Source of the DNA: Welwitschia mirabilis
Taxonomy: Eukaryota; Gnetophyta; Gnetopsida; Welwitschiales
Length of the DNA stretch: 64,000 nt
NCBI GenBank assembly: GCA_051453625.1
Contig: JBOZIK010000001.1
Coordinates: 191,176,426 to 191,240,425, forward strand
Direction: 5' to 3'
A program made the translations under genes and the position numbers. The notes under the pieces were generated by a model. That model had not been told where the DNA came from. It saw only the letters and a list, made by a program, of their open reading frames with translations, and made no database searches. Below, in pieces: positions 1-12,700 of this stretch; the first letter of the stretch is position 1, and the number at the start of each line of letters is the position of its first letter.

Positions 1-699
1 CTAAGTTATGTTTCATTATTTCCATTTCTAGATTAATGAAGTATACTAGAAAATAGTAGTTATCTACTCAGAATCTCACTCTTTAACTATTTATAATAGT
101 AAATCCATAGATTTATTAGCTAATTTTAATTGAACTTTAGTTATTTTAAGATTGATTAAGTCATGTTCCTTGTACACATAGGAGTGTAGAATGTTAAAAC
201 TCACTCCAATATTTAATAAGGCTTGCTTAATATTTTTATCCCTAATTATAATAACTATTATTAAATAACTAGGATATTTATATTTAAGAAAGAATTAGGT
301 TTTAAGTAATCACACTTGTCTATTAGGTTAAGAAGGCTATACTTTTCATGTTCATAATCTCTTCACTATGCACATGTCCTTAAGGACTTTCACATAGGAT
401 GGTATCATTTTAATTACTCTTAAAAGAGGCATTCTGATTTTGATTTCTTTAAAAATTTCTAATGCCCCTAGCTATTGTTTCTTGATGTTTTCTTCTTAAG
501 ATGTTGTGAGAATGGTAAAGGCTCTCAGTAACTAGGAAAAAGTTTTTTCTAAGTCCTTTACTATTTCCTTATTTAGTGCTTAGGAAAAGGGTAAATGTTC
601 TTTATAAGAAATTATATGTGACTTTGTGTCCTTTACTTTTTATTTTTCTTCATTCTTAAATTTATTTGGATTTATTTCTTGATTTGTCTTTATTTCACT

Positions 700-2100
700 T
701 TAAAGATGAATGGATTTAGTTTGTTATATATTTGGCTTGCCCCTTTTTCTATGAACTTAACTTCTTTTAGATTTAGATATGAGTTCACAAGGATTTTACC
801 TATTTATCTTTGATTTAGGGTATAGATAATCCACATTTGTGTTTGTTATATTTGTTGAAGAAATTTAGTAATGGTTTAACTGATTTGTTCAAATTTGTTT
901 AATGAGGAGAAATGATGCTTCAGAGGTTTTTCATAATTGTGATTGAGTTGGGCTTGGGTCTCCATGAAATTTTTTATTGATTCCTTTAAAAGAATGAAAG
1001 AATATGGTTTTCAATAGGTTAATGGAGAGGGATGAAAATATGATAAGGAAAATGAATTTCTTAGTTGATTATTTAGTTATAAATTATCCTATGTCCAAGA
1101 AACATTGGCATGATTCTTCCACCTGGAGTTGTAGGTATTGGAATAGGAAACATTCTTTTGGTTTTAGCACTAGTATTCTATAGCATTAATGTATTCATTT
1201 ACAATGTTTTGAGATTGGGAAATGGATGGATACTCAAATATTTCATGGGTGTTTATATGGCAAATTACGAATTTAGGTTTGGGAGGCAAAGGTAAAGGTG
1301 AGATGGAAAATGATTCTACTCCTCTTTCTAATTCATTTATCCTATTATTCACTTTAAAATTTTTGCATATTTTTAATACATTAGAAGATCTAATAGGATG
1401 GTGAAATCTAAATGGTTCATTAGGATTCTTCCTTTTTTTAGAACTATCCACTACAGTTTCAAGGTAATTCCAAAATTCATCTAATGGCATATTAAGAAAA
1501 CTACCCTTACTTATCATTTTAAATGATTACCTATTATTTGCACATAACCTATTATAAAAGAAACCAATTTCCCTTCCTCACTCAAATATACACTATGAAA
1601 ATTTTTGCAAAGTTCTTAAATCTTTCTAAGGCTTTAAAAAAAGTTTCATGATCCTTCTAATGATAGTTCATTATCTCTCTTCTCAAGGAATTTCTTTTAT
1701 GATTTAAGAAGAATTTGGATATAAAAGCCTTATTTAAATTAGACTAAGAACTCATGTACAAAGAATTAAGGGTGTAGAGCCATGATTTCACCTTTTCTAT
1801 TAAGAAAAGTGGGAATAGAATAAGCCTAAGAATATTGTACATGTTTGNNNNNNNNNNNNNNNNNNNNNNNNNNNNNNNNNNNNNNNNNNNNNNNNNNNNN
1901 NNNNNNNNNNNNNNNNNNNNNNNNNNNNNNNNNNNNNNNNNNNNNNNAGAAAAGTGGGAATAGAATAAGCCTAAGAATATTGTACATGTTTGGATATTAA
2001 GATATGATTGAAACATACATTTAAATTCCTTATATTACAAGCATGGATTTTCAGATTCTAAACCATAGAAGTGAGGTAAAAGTTGCATTGTGGATGGTTT
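700..2100 (-). pseudogene. gag: Decayed gag of an Athila/Tat-type Ty3/gypsy element
   Basis: Reading the minus strand from about 2,095 downward gives a broken but recognisable gypsy capsid gene. Landmarks in order are a segment matching the 'LRLILFP..LIEKVKSWLY' part of the retrotransposon capsid domain (about 1,960 to 1,780), an 'F..HKRNSLRREIM' helix and an 'ETFFKALERFKNF' segment (about 1,720 to 1,610), then a 115-codon open stretch (1,517 to 1,170) beginning GSFLN and containing PLDEFWNYLE, the usual 'GxFLxxxPDEAWxxLE' end of the capsid. Weak similarity to the proline-rich gag tail (SWRPKP) continues near 970. Several stops and frame changes break it, and a 100-N gap with duplicated flanks sits inside. 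Gag packages element RNA. The matching LTR and primer site lie just to the right on the same strand, so this is the 5' half of one minus-strand element whose pol is off the left edge. The lineage call is from memory of the family. Confidence 0.72.
1803..1992. other. 100-N assembly gap flanked by an identical 45-bp sequence
   Basis: Ns fill 1,848-1,947. The 45 bases before the gap (1,803-1,847) recur exactly after it (1,948-1,992). This is the pattern left when two overlapping contigs are scaffolded without merging, so the second copy is probably artificial. Confidence 0.9.
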
Positions 2101-3150
2101 AAATTCTAATATATGAGTTCTATCTAGTTATACTATGTAGGAAAAGGATTCCTAATTATTGAGGTTGAAGGTAATCATAAAGAGTTTACTTACGAAAATT
2201 TTTAGTTATGTTTTGATTTTTTACTATTTCTTGGCTAAGACAATAGGCATTTGACTAGTTGGTTAGATATTGGTTTGATAATGTTCTATTAAAAGAAAAT
2301 ATAAAACTTCATGGGTCATTTAAATTTTGTTATTGGGTCGAGTAGGCTTATTTTTTTGAGTGTTATTATAGGGTTGGATTTCTTGTGGGTTTCTTTATAC
2401 TTCTATAGAAAAGAGGTCCATGTTGATGAGATTTTTTTATCAATCTACTTAACTTATCTCAAATATAAAACATTCAAGGTTTAAAAATAGGTTTCAGACA
2501 ACTCCAAGGAAGTGTTTTAGTGGAGCTTGAAAAATAGTTTTAATAGAGGCCTTAAAAAAATCTTCAATGTTTTTATGTAAGAGAGCCATCAGCACCAATT
2601 AGGAAAGGTGGAAGTGCTAGTCAAGATAACGTCATAATCTCAAAAGAGTTCTAGGAATTTACAAAATTCTTGTAGATCATTTTAGGTAATGGGATCATAG
2701 AAAAATGTAAAAGAATCAAAAAATGACTACACATCTGAAAATAATCTTAACTAAAATTAAATCATAGGACTTTTAGTATTTTTAGTGTTTGTGATAATGA
2801 ACATACTAAGTGGAAAATTAAAAGATGAATTATGAACACTTAGAAACTAATGGAAATCACATAAAACAAGTTAAATTTTAGTTTTTTTTCTTTGTTACAT
2901 TATTAGACTTGTAACACAAATCAAGCTAGACAAGAAAACTAAAGAAAACCAGACTAGTTCAAGTATTACTAGAAATAACCAGCATCAACTACTAGAAAGA
3001 AATAAAAGAAAAATAAACACTTAAAAGAAAACAAAAATGGACTATTTCAAGTTTCTCTAAAACTAACTAGTACCTATCACTAGAAAAACAAAAACTAAAG
3101 TTGTAAGAAAGTAAATTTATGCTCTTTTTTAATAGATATCATGTCATTAT
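2100..3150 (-). other. Non-coding leader between primer site and gag of the minus-strand element
   Basis: On the minus strand this lies between the primer binding site (3,151-3,167) and gag (from about 2,095). It is A+T-rich, has no open frame of note, and matches the long untranslated leader usual in Athila/Tat elements. Stretches such as 2,880-3,110 are rich in short, imperfectly repeated A-rich motifs. No gene seen. Confidence 0.5.
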
Positions 3151-3167
3151 CCTTGGTAATGCTACCA
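3151..3167 (-). other. Decayed primer binding site (tRNA-Asp type)
   Basis: The minus strand reads TGGTAGCATTACCAAGG just inside the LTR end. It resembles the Athila/Tat primer site TGGCGCCGTTGCCGGGG with differences mostly of the C-to-T or G-to-A kind. The position, a few bases from the CA end of the LTR, supports it. Confidence 0.6.
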
Positions 3168-3903
3168 AAATCTATGATTAATTTACAATATAAACTAGAT
3201 TTAAAGTAGGTAAGAATCTCGTATTATTCTTATGGGGGATAATTAGAGTATATTTTTAGAATATATACAACTCTTACTTAACTTACAAGTTACAATTAAA
3301 AGAAAAGAAAAATGAAGAGAGTTGAGAAAGTATTGAAATTTCATTTGAAGATGTAGGAAAGCAAGAAATCTCAAAGGTTTGGCCCAACTTATTCCCTATT
3401 GATTCTTCACTCTGATGATATCTTGCATCTTCTTGAAACACACTTCAAATTATCAAGTAATAATGGCTAGGTTATGATGACATAATCTCATTCATCATAT
3501 GTGAATTAGTAAAATTGAAAGTTACTTGGCCCTTCATAGCCTTAAAATAAGCACAAAAATAAGGGCTTAATATGTTTAAGATCCATTAAATAGAATAGGA
3601 TTAAACTAGTTAATTAAGAAAGTTACTAGATGATAAAATAACTTGATAACATAGGTTCATTAAGCATTAAAAGTATAAAGTTATCCTTGATTTAAAATTA
3701 GAATGAACATCTACCTTGTATTAAATTAGCAAAGATATATTACATTAAAGTAAAATGAGAGAAGTTAGAAATGAGTCCTTAAGCTATCCTTGTAACAAGC
3801 TTACTCCCCAAAGAAATTTCTCAGAAGGCCATGCTAACTTGATGCTCTAAGAGTTGTATTATTTTACCAAAATGAAGAATATTGTGAATCAGAGCTCAAG
3901 GCC

Positions 3904-3911
3904 CTTTTATA
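3904..3911 (-). promoter_or_regulatory. TATA box of the inverted LTR
   Basis: The minus strand reads TATAAAAG followed by a GGCC-rich start region, at the same alignment position as TATAAAAG in the plus-strand LTR (14,618-14,625). Conservation in two diverged copies supports an LTR promoter. Confidence 0.6.
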
Positions 3912-4253
3912 GGTAAGGATGGGATGAGGGTTGGTTACAAGACTTTGGCTCATTATGTTATGTAAGTAGTTGAAAAATATGACATGTAGTATTATGTAGA
4001 GTTTTTATCATCTTGCATTAGATAGAAATCATTATGATGATCCCAATTCTTGGCTTCTAGATGCTATTACTTATACTAATTGCTATCACTATTATGTGTC
4101 TTCACCATCATCTGACTTAGTACTACCACATGTTGCTAGTGTGTGTTATCATCATCACCACCACATGTCATCAAAGATATTAGTTATTTCCAAGGTTAGA
4201 TCTAATCAAATCCATAGTTGCATTTAACTAAATTTTGCATGTCAAGTTAGGAA

Positions 4254-5200
4254 TGTGAGATTTAAGGCATTTTACTCAANNNNNNNNNNNNNNNNNNNNN
4301 NNNNNNNNNNNNNNNNNNNNNNNNNNNNNNNNNNNNNNNNNNNNNNNNNNNNNNNNNNNNNNNNNNNNNNNNNNNNNNNNNNNNNNNNNNNNNNNNNNNN
4401 NNNNNNNNNNNNNNNNNNNNNNNNNNNNNNNNNNNNNNNNNNNNNNNNNNNNNNNNNNNNNNNNNNNNNNNNNNNNNNNNNNNNNNNNNNNNNNNNNNNN
4501 NNNNNNNNNNNNNNNNNNNNNNNNNNNNNNNNNNNNNNNNNNNNNNNNNNNNNNNNNNNNNNNNNNNNNNNNNNNNNNNNNNNNNNNNNNNNNNNNNNNN
4601 NNNNNNNNNNNNNNNNNNNNNNNNNNNNNNNNNNNNNNNNNNNNNNNNNNNNNNNNNNNNNNNNNNNNNNNNNNNNNNNNNNNNNNNNNNNNNNNNNNNN
4701 NNNNNNNNNNNNNNNNNNNNNNNNNNNNNNNNNNNNNNNNNNNNNNNNNNNNNNNNNNNNNNNNNNNNNNNNNNNNNNNNNNNNNNNNNNNNNNNNNNNN
4801 NNNNNNNNNNNNNNNNNNNNNNNNNNNNNNNNNNNNNNNNNNNNNNNNNNNNNNNNNNNNNNNNNNNNNNNNNNNNNNNNNNNNNNNNNNNNNNNNNNNN
4901 NNNNNNNNNNNNNNNNNNNNNNNNNNNNNNNNNNNNNNNNNNNNNNNNNNNNNNNNNNNNNNNNNNNNNNNNNNNNNNNNNNNNNNNNNNNNNNNNNNNN
5001 NNNNNNNNNNNNNNNNNNNNNNNNNNNNNNNNNNNNNNNNNNNNNNNNNNNNNNNNNNNNNNNNNNNNNNNNNNNNNNNNNNNNNNNNNNNNNNNNNNNN
5101 NNNNNNNNNNNNNNNNNNNNNNNNNNNNNNNNNNNNNNNNNNNNNNNNNNNNNNNNNNNNNNNNNNNNNNNNNNTGTGAGATTTAAGGCATTTTACTCAA
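4254..5200. other. 895-N assembly gap flanked by an identical 26-bp sequence
   Basis: Ns fill 4,280-5,174. The 26 bases 4,254-4,279 recur exactly at 5,175-5,200. Comparison with the LTR at 14.2 kb gives no reason for extra sequence here, so the true distance is probably near zero and the apparent long open frames across the gap are not real. Confidence 0.85.
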
Positions 5201-5439
5201 AGGATCAATGATGCCAATGAGGAAAGGTGACAACACCATTGTTTTTAAGTAAAGGATATTCATATTTTGTAATTTTTTTAAATGGAATAATTATCTTAAA
5301 AATATCATGGAAAGATGATAAGTCTATGGTTAGCAATAAAAAAGTAATAGAATACATATTTTTATGATAAAGTAATTATATTAATTTCTTTCCTTTAAAT
5401 AATTTAGTCAAATAAATTAATTAAAATTTTAATTTTTAC

Positions 5440-8105
5440 ATAAACCTTAATAATAATGCTAAAACTTCCATTGAATCCCAAAAACAAATCAATCCAACCT
5501 TAAAAGAAGTAGTGAAAAATGAGGGAATTAAACTCTTAAATAATGAAATCATCTATCCTATCTCTATTATTAAATTAATAAGTATAATCAAAACTATGAT
5601 TAAAAGGTCAAGAATAAACTTGGAGCCAAATAAAAAAATCAACTTATCCTAACTAGGCTAGCTATAAAATGGAGAATGTATATCATCTATAGCAAACTTA
5701 ATGTAGTAACTAGAAAATATCATTTTCATATTCCATTATTTTATTAAATTCTTGAATAGCTTGTCATAAATATTTATTACTTTTTTTTGGATAGATATTT
5801 TAGTTACAATCAAATTAAAATAGCTCCATAAGATCAAGACGAAAAAAACATTTACTTACCCTTATGGAAACTTTGCATATAAATGAATTTTCTTTAGGGT
5901 TTGTAACACCCTAGCTACATTCCAATAATGCATGCTAGCAACTTTTAACTTATTAGATTCATGCATGAAAATAGTTATAAATGATTTTTCTATTTATGGG
6001 CCTATTTTCAACCAATGCCTTTATAACTTAGAACTTGTTCTTTATAAATGCATAAAAAATGTCATATTTTAAACTAAGAAAAATGAAATTTTATTATGAA
6101 TGAAGGAATAGACCTTGATCACATTATATATTTTTTAAAAATCTAAGTAGATCCTACTAAGGGATCCTTAATAACTTACTTGCCTTATCTATAAAAGAAA
6201 AAAGACATTAGATCATTCTTAGGAAATATAGGATATTATAGAATATTTTTTAAAGACTTTGATAAGATTTTCAAACCTCTTTGAAAAATTTTAAGCATAG
6301 ATGTATCTTTTAAATGGACTAAAGAGTATTAACAAGTGTTTAATAAACACAAAGAAAAACTCACTATAGTGCACATTATCTAACATTCCAACTAGAATTT
6401 ACCCTTTAAGTTAATGTATGATGCTAGTGATTATGTTGTTTGGGTTGTATTAGGATAAAAAGTAGATAAGAAACCAATGATTTTCTTATACACAAGCAAA
6501 ACTCTAATTAAAATACAACTTAATTACATGGTCACTAAGAAGGAAATTCTAGTTATAATATTTTTACTAGAAACGTTTAGATAGTATTTTTTAGGATCTA
6601 AGGTCATTGGGTATATAGATCACTTATCCCTCATATACCTATTTTCTAAAAAGAACTCAAAGCCTAGACTAATATAATGGATTTTGTTAATTTAATAATT
6701 TAACTTAGATAGGTTTGAATAACATCATAACTCATCACTTATCTTTCATTAAAAAAAAATGACTATTACAAAACCCTTCTTGTCAATGATACTTTTCTAA
6801 ACAAGCATATTTTCTCTACTTCAAAACTGCCTTAGTTTGCCAACATTACAAATTACTTAGTTTCTAAGTTTACTTCTTCATATTAAACTTTTACTAATAT
6901 GAATAAATTATTCAATTAGGTGAAATAAATCTTTTGGGATAGCCCATATTTCTTTAGGTATTACCTTAATCAAGTTATTTGTAGGTGTGTCCCAAACTAA
7001 AATTCATGACATACTCAAACCTTATCATTCTGAAGCTTGTGATGGTCACTGTTTTATAAATAAAACTACCATCAAACTTTTACAATTAGTATTTTATTCA
7101 CTTTTGATTTTTAAAGATGTATATTTTTATCATAAAACCTAAGAGAACTGTTAAAAATTAGAAAGCCTTACAAGAAAAAACATGATACCTTTAAACTCCA
7201 TCCTCATAGTAGAACCTTTAGATTTGTAAGGAACTAATTTTCAAGGCCACTATTCTCATTTAAAGGGACATCAATACGTTTTAATTTACATAGATTACAT
7301 GACTAAATGGGTCAAAGATTTTGTATGTAAAAATAATGATCCCAAATAATAGTTAAGATCTTTAAAGAAAACATCTTAATGAGATTTGATTATCTTAGAA
7401 ACTTCTTAATGAGATTTGATTATCTTAGGATTTTAATTAGTAATGAAGGAACCCGTTTTTATAACAAAATATTCAATAATCTCTTAGAGAAATATTAATT
7501 ATGTACAAAGTTTCAATACCTTATCACCATTAGACTAGTAGATAGGTTAATGTCACTAATGAAGAAATCAAAAACATCCTACAAAATGTGGTGATTTCAA
7601 TTAGTAAAGATTGGTCTTATAAGTTAAACAATGTTTTATAAGCCTATAGGATAGCTTATAAGACACCTTTAGGAATGTTTCCCTTTAGGCTATGTTATGG
7701 TAAATCATGTTATATCTTTATTTAGTGCAAAACTAAGTCTTATTTGGCAATTAAAAACATGAATTTGAACCTTGAAAAGGTCAGAAAAAGGTGAGATATC
7801 TAACTGAATGAGTTAGATGAGGTTAGGAATGATGCCTATGAGAATAGAAATATTAATAAAGATAGGATGAAGAAATGGAATGATTGAGAATAGTTTTTCT
7901 TTATAATTCAAGTTGCATTTATTTCCAAAAAAAATAGTTTCTAAGTGAAAACTTCCTTATATGATAAAATAATTATTGTAAATAGTGTATCCCTTATTGA
8001 AAACCTAAAGAATCATCAAGCTTTTAAAGTTAATGGCCACACTTCCATCCATTACTCTTATTCATCTATGAGTTCATAAAACTTATTAACTTAGGTTAAT
8101 GGCCT
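5440..8105 (+). pseudogene. pol: Athila/Tat-type gypsy pol remnant, copy 1 (RT-RNase H-integrase)
   Basis: Plus-strand translation in shifting frames gives the RT start (LKEVVKNE at about 5,500), RNase H (LMYDASDY at 6,411, then a KTLIKIQLNY segment and SKKNSKPRLI to about 6,680) and an integrase core (GHQYVLIYIDYMTKWV about 7,270), ending in the FKVNGH motif typical just before the end of this pol (about 8,025). The RT D-D box is not readable. Tens of stops and frameshifts interrupt it. A 10-codon in-frame duplication precedes the second catalytic aspartate of integrase, which is itself changed (ISNEGT instead of ISDGGT). The upstream protease is missing, apparently cut by the insertion of the minus-strand element ending at 5,235. 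The same domains recur about 4.55 kb downstream. Confidence 0.75.
7374..7428 (+). repeat. 25-bp exact direct repeat, period 30
   Basis: The 25 bases 7,374-7,398 recur exactly at 7,404-7,428. Read in the integrase frame this inserts ten codons (repeat of LMRFDYLR). Exact identity inside otherwise strongly diverged sequence points to a recent slippage event. Confidence 0.85.
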
Positions 8106-9450
8106 TAATTCAAAAAAAAAAAAAGTAATCATTTTGTTCTTACAAGTTTAGATTAAAATTAAGTTTACTTGTGTTAGTTAAGAGAAATTACACTTAGTTT
8201 GAGTTATTTTATTATGGTTAACTTCACTTGAAATCTCTAATTTAGGGAAAAAAGGAAAAAGAAAAAAAATGGATAAAAGGTCAAATCTAATTTTAAGAAG
8301 TACTCATGATTTTCAAGCATTTGTAAGAATAGGGTTAATTATGAACTAGGATAATAAGCTAATAATTCCTACATGCATAAAAAAGATTATATAAGAACAA
8401 AATTCAAAAAGAAAATATATCTCTTCTCCAAAAGTACATTTTATTTGATCAATATTACTATGTTTAGTTAACTGTATTAGGGCTATAAATGCTCAATAAC
8501 AATGTATCTCTAATGATTCAATTATAGCATGATTAACTACATCAAGGTTATGAATGATAACTAGTAATGTAGCACTAATTTTTTCATGAATAACATATTT
8601 AAATATATTGGAAGAAAGATGCCATAACATTAGATGATTAATAAGATAAAAAATACTCAAAATAGAGTTAATATTTAAAGGTAGAAAGGAAAATTCAAAG
8701 ATAAAAACATGGGGATCAGATATTTCATTATGTTAATTTTTTTAAACTCTTGTACTTGGATTTTGTTTACTAAATTTTTAAACTTTCATGAGTTCACTTA
8801 GTGGATACCTTTCTTAAATAATAACTTAATCCATTATATAAAAAATAAAATTTATAATTTTTTAAAATAAAACAACCATTATCATAAGAAAGATGTTTCA
8901 TTTATTCATAGGTTGAGTTGCATTTTTCATCCTCATCCATTACCATTTCCATTTTACATCCATTTCATGCATAACCATAATTGATTTCCTTTATTAAAAC
9001 TTAATGACTTGAATAAGAAAGATTTCATGTAAGTAATTGTCATATATTTTAGAATTAAAATTTTATGTATAGATAATTTCAGCTAGATTTAAGTGCTAGC
9101 TCATTCTTACTTTTACCAATTGAAGCTTTTCCTTTAATTATATCATGGACTTAAATTCCTCTTGTTTCCATTTTATCTTACACTTATTTATGTGCTAAAT
9201 ACCTTAAGCTAACCACATTCATTCTTGTGGAGATAATGATACTGAATATTGCTTGGTTAAAATAGATAAAGGTAAGAACTTTATCATACATTTAAGATCT
9301 AGCATAAATTTACTTTCCTATGGTACTTATAAATAATTAGGCTTTGAAGGACTTAAAAACATCAATCTTCAACTTTAACTTATTAATAATTCCATGAAAA
9401 TCCTATTAAAATTAATTGAAGATGTTATTTTTAAAGTAAATAGATATTAT
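8105..9450 (+). other. 3' non-coding part of pol copy 1 and junction to copy 2
   Basis: The stretch 8,290-9,000 aligns with 12,890-13,560 downstream of copy 2, including the landmarks AATAAGCTAAT (8,350 and 12,920), GTTTAGTTAACT and a TCATCCATT block near 8,935 and 13,515. It is therefore untranslated 3' sequence of the element. From about 9,100 the resemblance fades, and protease sequence of copy 2 begins near 9,455. No gene and no LTR was recognised between the two copies. Confidence 0.55.
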
Positions 9451-9454
9451 TTTT

Positions 9455-12400
9455 TGGTGGATTTTGTGATTTTCAATATGAAGAATACAAAAAATTATTA
9501 GTCCTCATCATTTTAAGAAGACCCTTCCTAGCAAATTAGAATGTCCTTATTAACTATAGGAATCATTAATGAAAATATCTTTTTCTAAAATGATAATAGA
9601 GTTAAGTGTTTTTACTGTCATAAAATTGCCTTCTAATGATGATGGAACAAAACATTTGGATAAAATAGAAAGCCTTCTTGAAGACTAAGAATCTTTCATT
9701 CATTTTCATAAGAACCATACTTTAGATCTTTCTCAAGATCAATAAGTCTATACTATCACTTAGGATGAAGTGCCCATTGAGATTAGATATTTTTCTACTA
9801 ACTTTAAGTATGCCTTCTTAAAAAATAACTTTATGTTCCTAGTAGTAATCAATTCCTTCTTATTGTCATGCTAAGAAAGTAAATTGCTAAAACTTTTTAA
9901 GAAACATAAAGAAGTCCGTAGATCAATTCTTTTCAATATTAGAGGCATTAATCCTAGCATTTATATGTATCATATTTGCTTAAATGAAAACACTAAACCA
10001 ACCATCAAATCCCAGTGAAGAATGAACCCATTCTTGAAAGAAGTAGTGAAAAATGAAGTAATCAAGTTTTTAGATAATGGAATCATCTATTTAATCTTAA
10101 ATAGTAAATGGATAAGTCCAACACAAATAGTAGCAAACATATATAGAATTACTCTTATGACAAATGAACATAATGAGCTTATTCCCACTAGGCATGTGAT
10201 TAAATAGAGAATGTGCATAGATTATAAAAAACTTAATACTATTTCAAGAAAGGATTATTTCCATCTCCCATTCTCAAATCAAGTCTTAGAATAACTTATG
10301 AAACACCTTTTTTACTACTTCTAGATGGATACTTAGGGTAGAACCACATAAAAATTACTCCCCAGGATTAGGATAAAATGACTTTTACATGCACACACAA
10401 AACCTTTACATATAGATGAATGTCATTTGGTTTGTGTAATTCCCTAGCCAAATTTNNNNNNNNNNAAATTTAAAAAATGTATGCTTTGAATTTTCTCTGA
10501 TCTATTAAATTTATCCATAAAAATTTTCATGAATGATTCTTTTATCTATAAGGACTCTTTTATTCATTGAATTTATAACTTTGAACTTGTCCTTAGTCAA
10601 TGCATAGAAAATTACCTTATTTTAAATTGGAAAAAATGTTATTTCGTGGTCAACAAAGACATATTTTTAGGATACATTATTTCTTTAGAATAAATTCAAG
10701 TAGACTTTATAAAAGTTTTATTAATTACATACCTACCTGCTCCACAAAAATAGAAATATATTAAATCATTTCTAAGATAGATAGGTTATTATAGAAGGTT
10801 TACTAAACATTTTAGTAAAATTTCCAAGCCATTTTATGACCTCCTAAGCAAAGAAACCATTTTTAACTAGAACCCACAGGTGTTAATGAGCTTTTGATGA
10901 TCTTATATAAAAACTTACCATCACACCTATCATTCAATCATATAATTGAAAATTATCCTTTGAGACCATGTGTAATACTATAAATTATGCAATTGGTGTT
11001 ATATTAGGATAAAGAATAGGAAAAAAGTGATTGTAATATACTATGTAAATAAAACATTGAGTGACACTCAACTGAACTACACTATCACTAAGAACAAGAT
11101 TCTTACCATAGTTTTTACCTTAATAAAATTGATGCAATACCTTCTTGGTTCTTAGGTAATCACCTATGCAAACCACTCATCCCTTAGATACTTATCTATT
11201 AAAAAGGATTTAAAACCTAGATTAATTAGATGGATCCTATTTTTACAAGCATTTGATTTAACAATAAAGAATAAAAAGTGTTTTAATAACGTAATTGCAA
11301 ACCATATTTCATGCATAACTTAGGATGAGTTGTAGAAATTCCTTTCCATTGACAATACTTTTCCTAATTAATACCTTTTATTCATCTTAAAAATACCTTG
11401 ATTTGTTGATATTACAAATTATTTAATTTTCAAATTTATTCCCTCTTATTAAATCTTTAATGATCAAAAGAAATGCTTGAGTAAGATTAAATATTTATTT
11501 TGGGATATTCCTCAACTATTTAATTATTATCCAAATTAAGTTATTTCTAAATCTATCTCTCTATCATAAATTCATGACATTCTTAAGTGTTTCTATTCTA
11601 AGGCTCGTAGTGTTATTACTTTGCTAAGGAATTTGTTATGAAAATTCTTTAATATAATTTTTATTAACCATTCATTTCTAAGGATGCCTATTTCTATTAT
11701 AAAACATGTGAAAATAACTTGATAGCCTTTTAAGAAACCTTATGGTACCTTTAAGGCCATTCTTATTATTGAATCTTTTGATATTTTGGGCATTGATTTT
11801 CAAGATCCTTATACTTCTTCAAATGAACACTAATATATTCTTATTTATATCTATTATATTATTACATGGATAGAATCATGTATTTGTAGATCTAACAATA
11901 TTCAAACTATAGTAAAGTTCTTTAAAGAAAACATTTAACAAGATTTGATTATCTGTGAGTATTGATTAGTGATAGTGGAACTCATTTTTATAATAGAATT
12001 TTGAATAATATTCTCACCAAGTATGGGGTCACTCATAAAGGTATAACTCTTTATCACCCCCAAACTAGTGGTCAAGTTAAGGTTACTAATAGAGACATAA
12101 AGAACATTCTTTAAAAAGTGGTAAACTCAAGTAGGAAGGATTAGTATTATAAGCTTAAATGACATTCTATAGGCCTATCAAACAGCTTGTAAGACATGAT
12201 TAAAAATGTTTCCTCATGTTAGTTTGTGAAAATTCTTGTTATCTACTTATTGAACTTGAAAAGAAGGCATATTGGAAAATCAAAAATATGAATTAATACC
12301 TTGAGATAGCAAGAAGGAAAAGGGCTATCCAACTTAATGAATTAGATAAAATAAGAAATGAGGATTATGAAAGTATGAAAATCAACAAGGAAATCATGAA

Positions 12401-12700
12401 GAAATTTTATGATTAAAACATCCTTGGGAAAAAATTTCAAGAAGGAGAACTAGTTTTACTTTATAATTTACAATGACATTTTTTCTGAGTAAACTAATTT
12501 CTAAGGGGAAAGGTCTATATCTTAAAAAAAAAAAAAAGGTTTTACCAAATGGTGTATTTCCTAGTGAAATTATTAAAAATCCCTAAGAATTCAAAGTAAT
12601 TAGTTATTACCTCAAACACTATCATCAACTCCTCTCATCATCTTATGAATTCATGAGACTTGAAAATCCAAGTTAATGGACTTTAATAAAAATCAATAAT
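9455..12700 (+). pseudogene. pol: Athila/Tat-type gypsy pol remnant, copy 2 (protease-RT-RNase H-integrase)
   Basis: The order is protease end (DFVIFNMKN, about 9,460), linker (VPIEIRYFSTNFKYAFL, 9,770), the pre-RT motif RGINPSIYMYHICL (9,945), RT (MNPFLKEVVKNE from 10,022, then NELIPTRHVIK, RMCIDYKKLN about 10,210), RNase H (MCNTINYAIGVILG about 10,965), integrase (about 11,760-12,450) and a terminal FKVISYYLKHYH block (12,588). The motif set NELIPTR plus RxCIDYRKLN is typical of Athila/Tat pol. The longest open piece is only 61 codons; stops, frameshifts and a 10-N gap (10,455-10,464) break the rest. It would have encoded the polyprotein for reverse transcription and integration. The LTR at 14,237 is in the right place and orientation to be its 3' LTR. 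Confidence 0.8.
10449..10470. other. 10-N gap flanked by AAATTT on both sides
   Basis: Ns occupy 10,455-10,464. AAATTT lies immediately on each side, which again fits an unmerged short overlap, although six A/T bases could match by chance. Confidence 0.5.

Larger units (their letters stand above)
3175..5235 (-). mobile_element. Inverted LTR of an Athila/Tat-type element (5' LTR of the minus-strand element)
   Basis: The minus strand from 5,235 (TGTTG...) to 3,175 (...AATCA) aligns along its length with the plus-strand LTR at 14,237-15,358. Shared landmarks are the TATAAAAG box with its flanks, the 'CATCTAGAAGCC' block near 4,055, the 'ATGGCCTTCT' block near 3,830, and 'ATTATCCC' near the downstream end. 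Without the 895-N gap it is about 1.17 kb, close to the 1.12 kb of the other copy. The ends are TG and CA in the element's orientation. It is followed on the minus strand by a primer site and gag, so it is the 5' LTR. The outer boundary at 5,235 is inferred from alignment and could be off by tens of bases. Confidence 0.68.

Noticed and set aside
4255-5211. Long open frame of 318 codons
   Set aside because: Almost all of it is Ns; only a few codons at each end are real, and those are the duplicated gap flanks.
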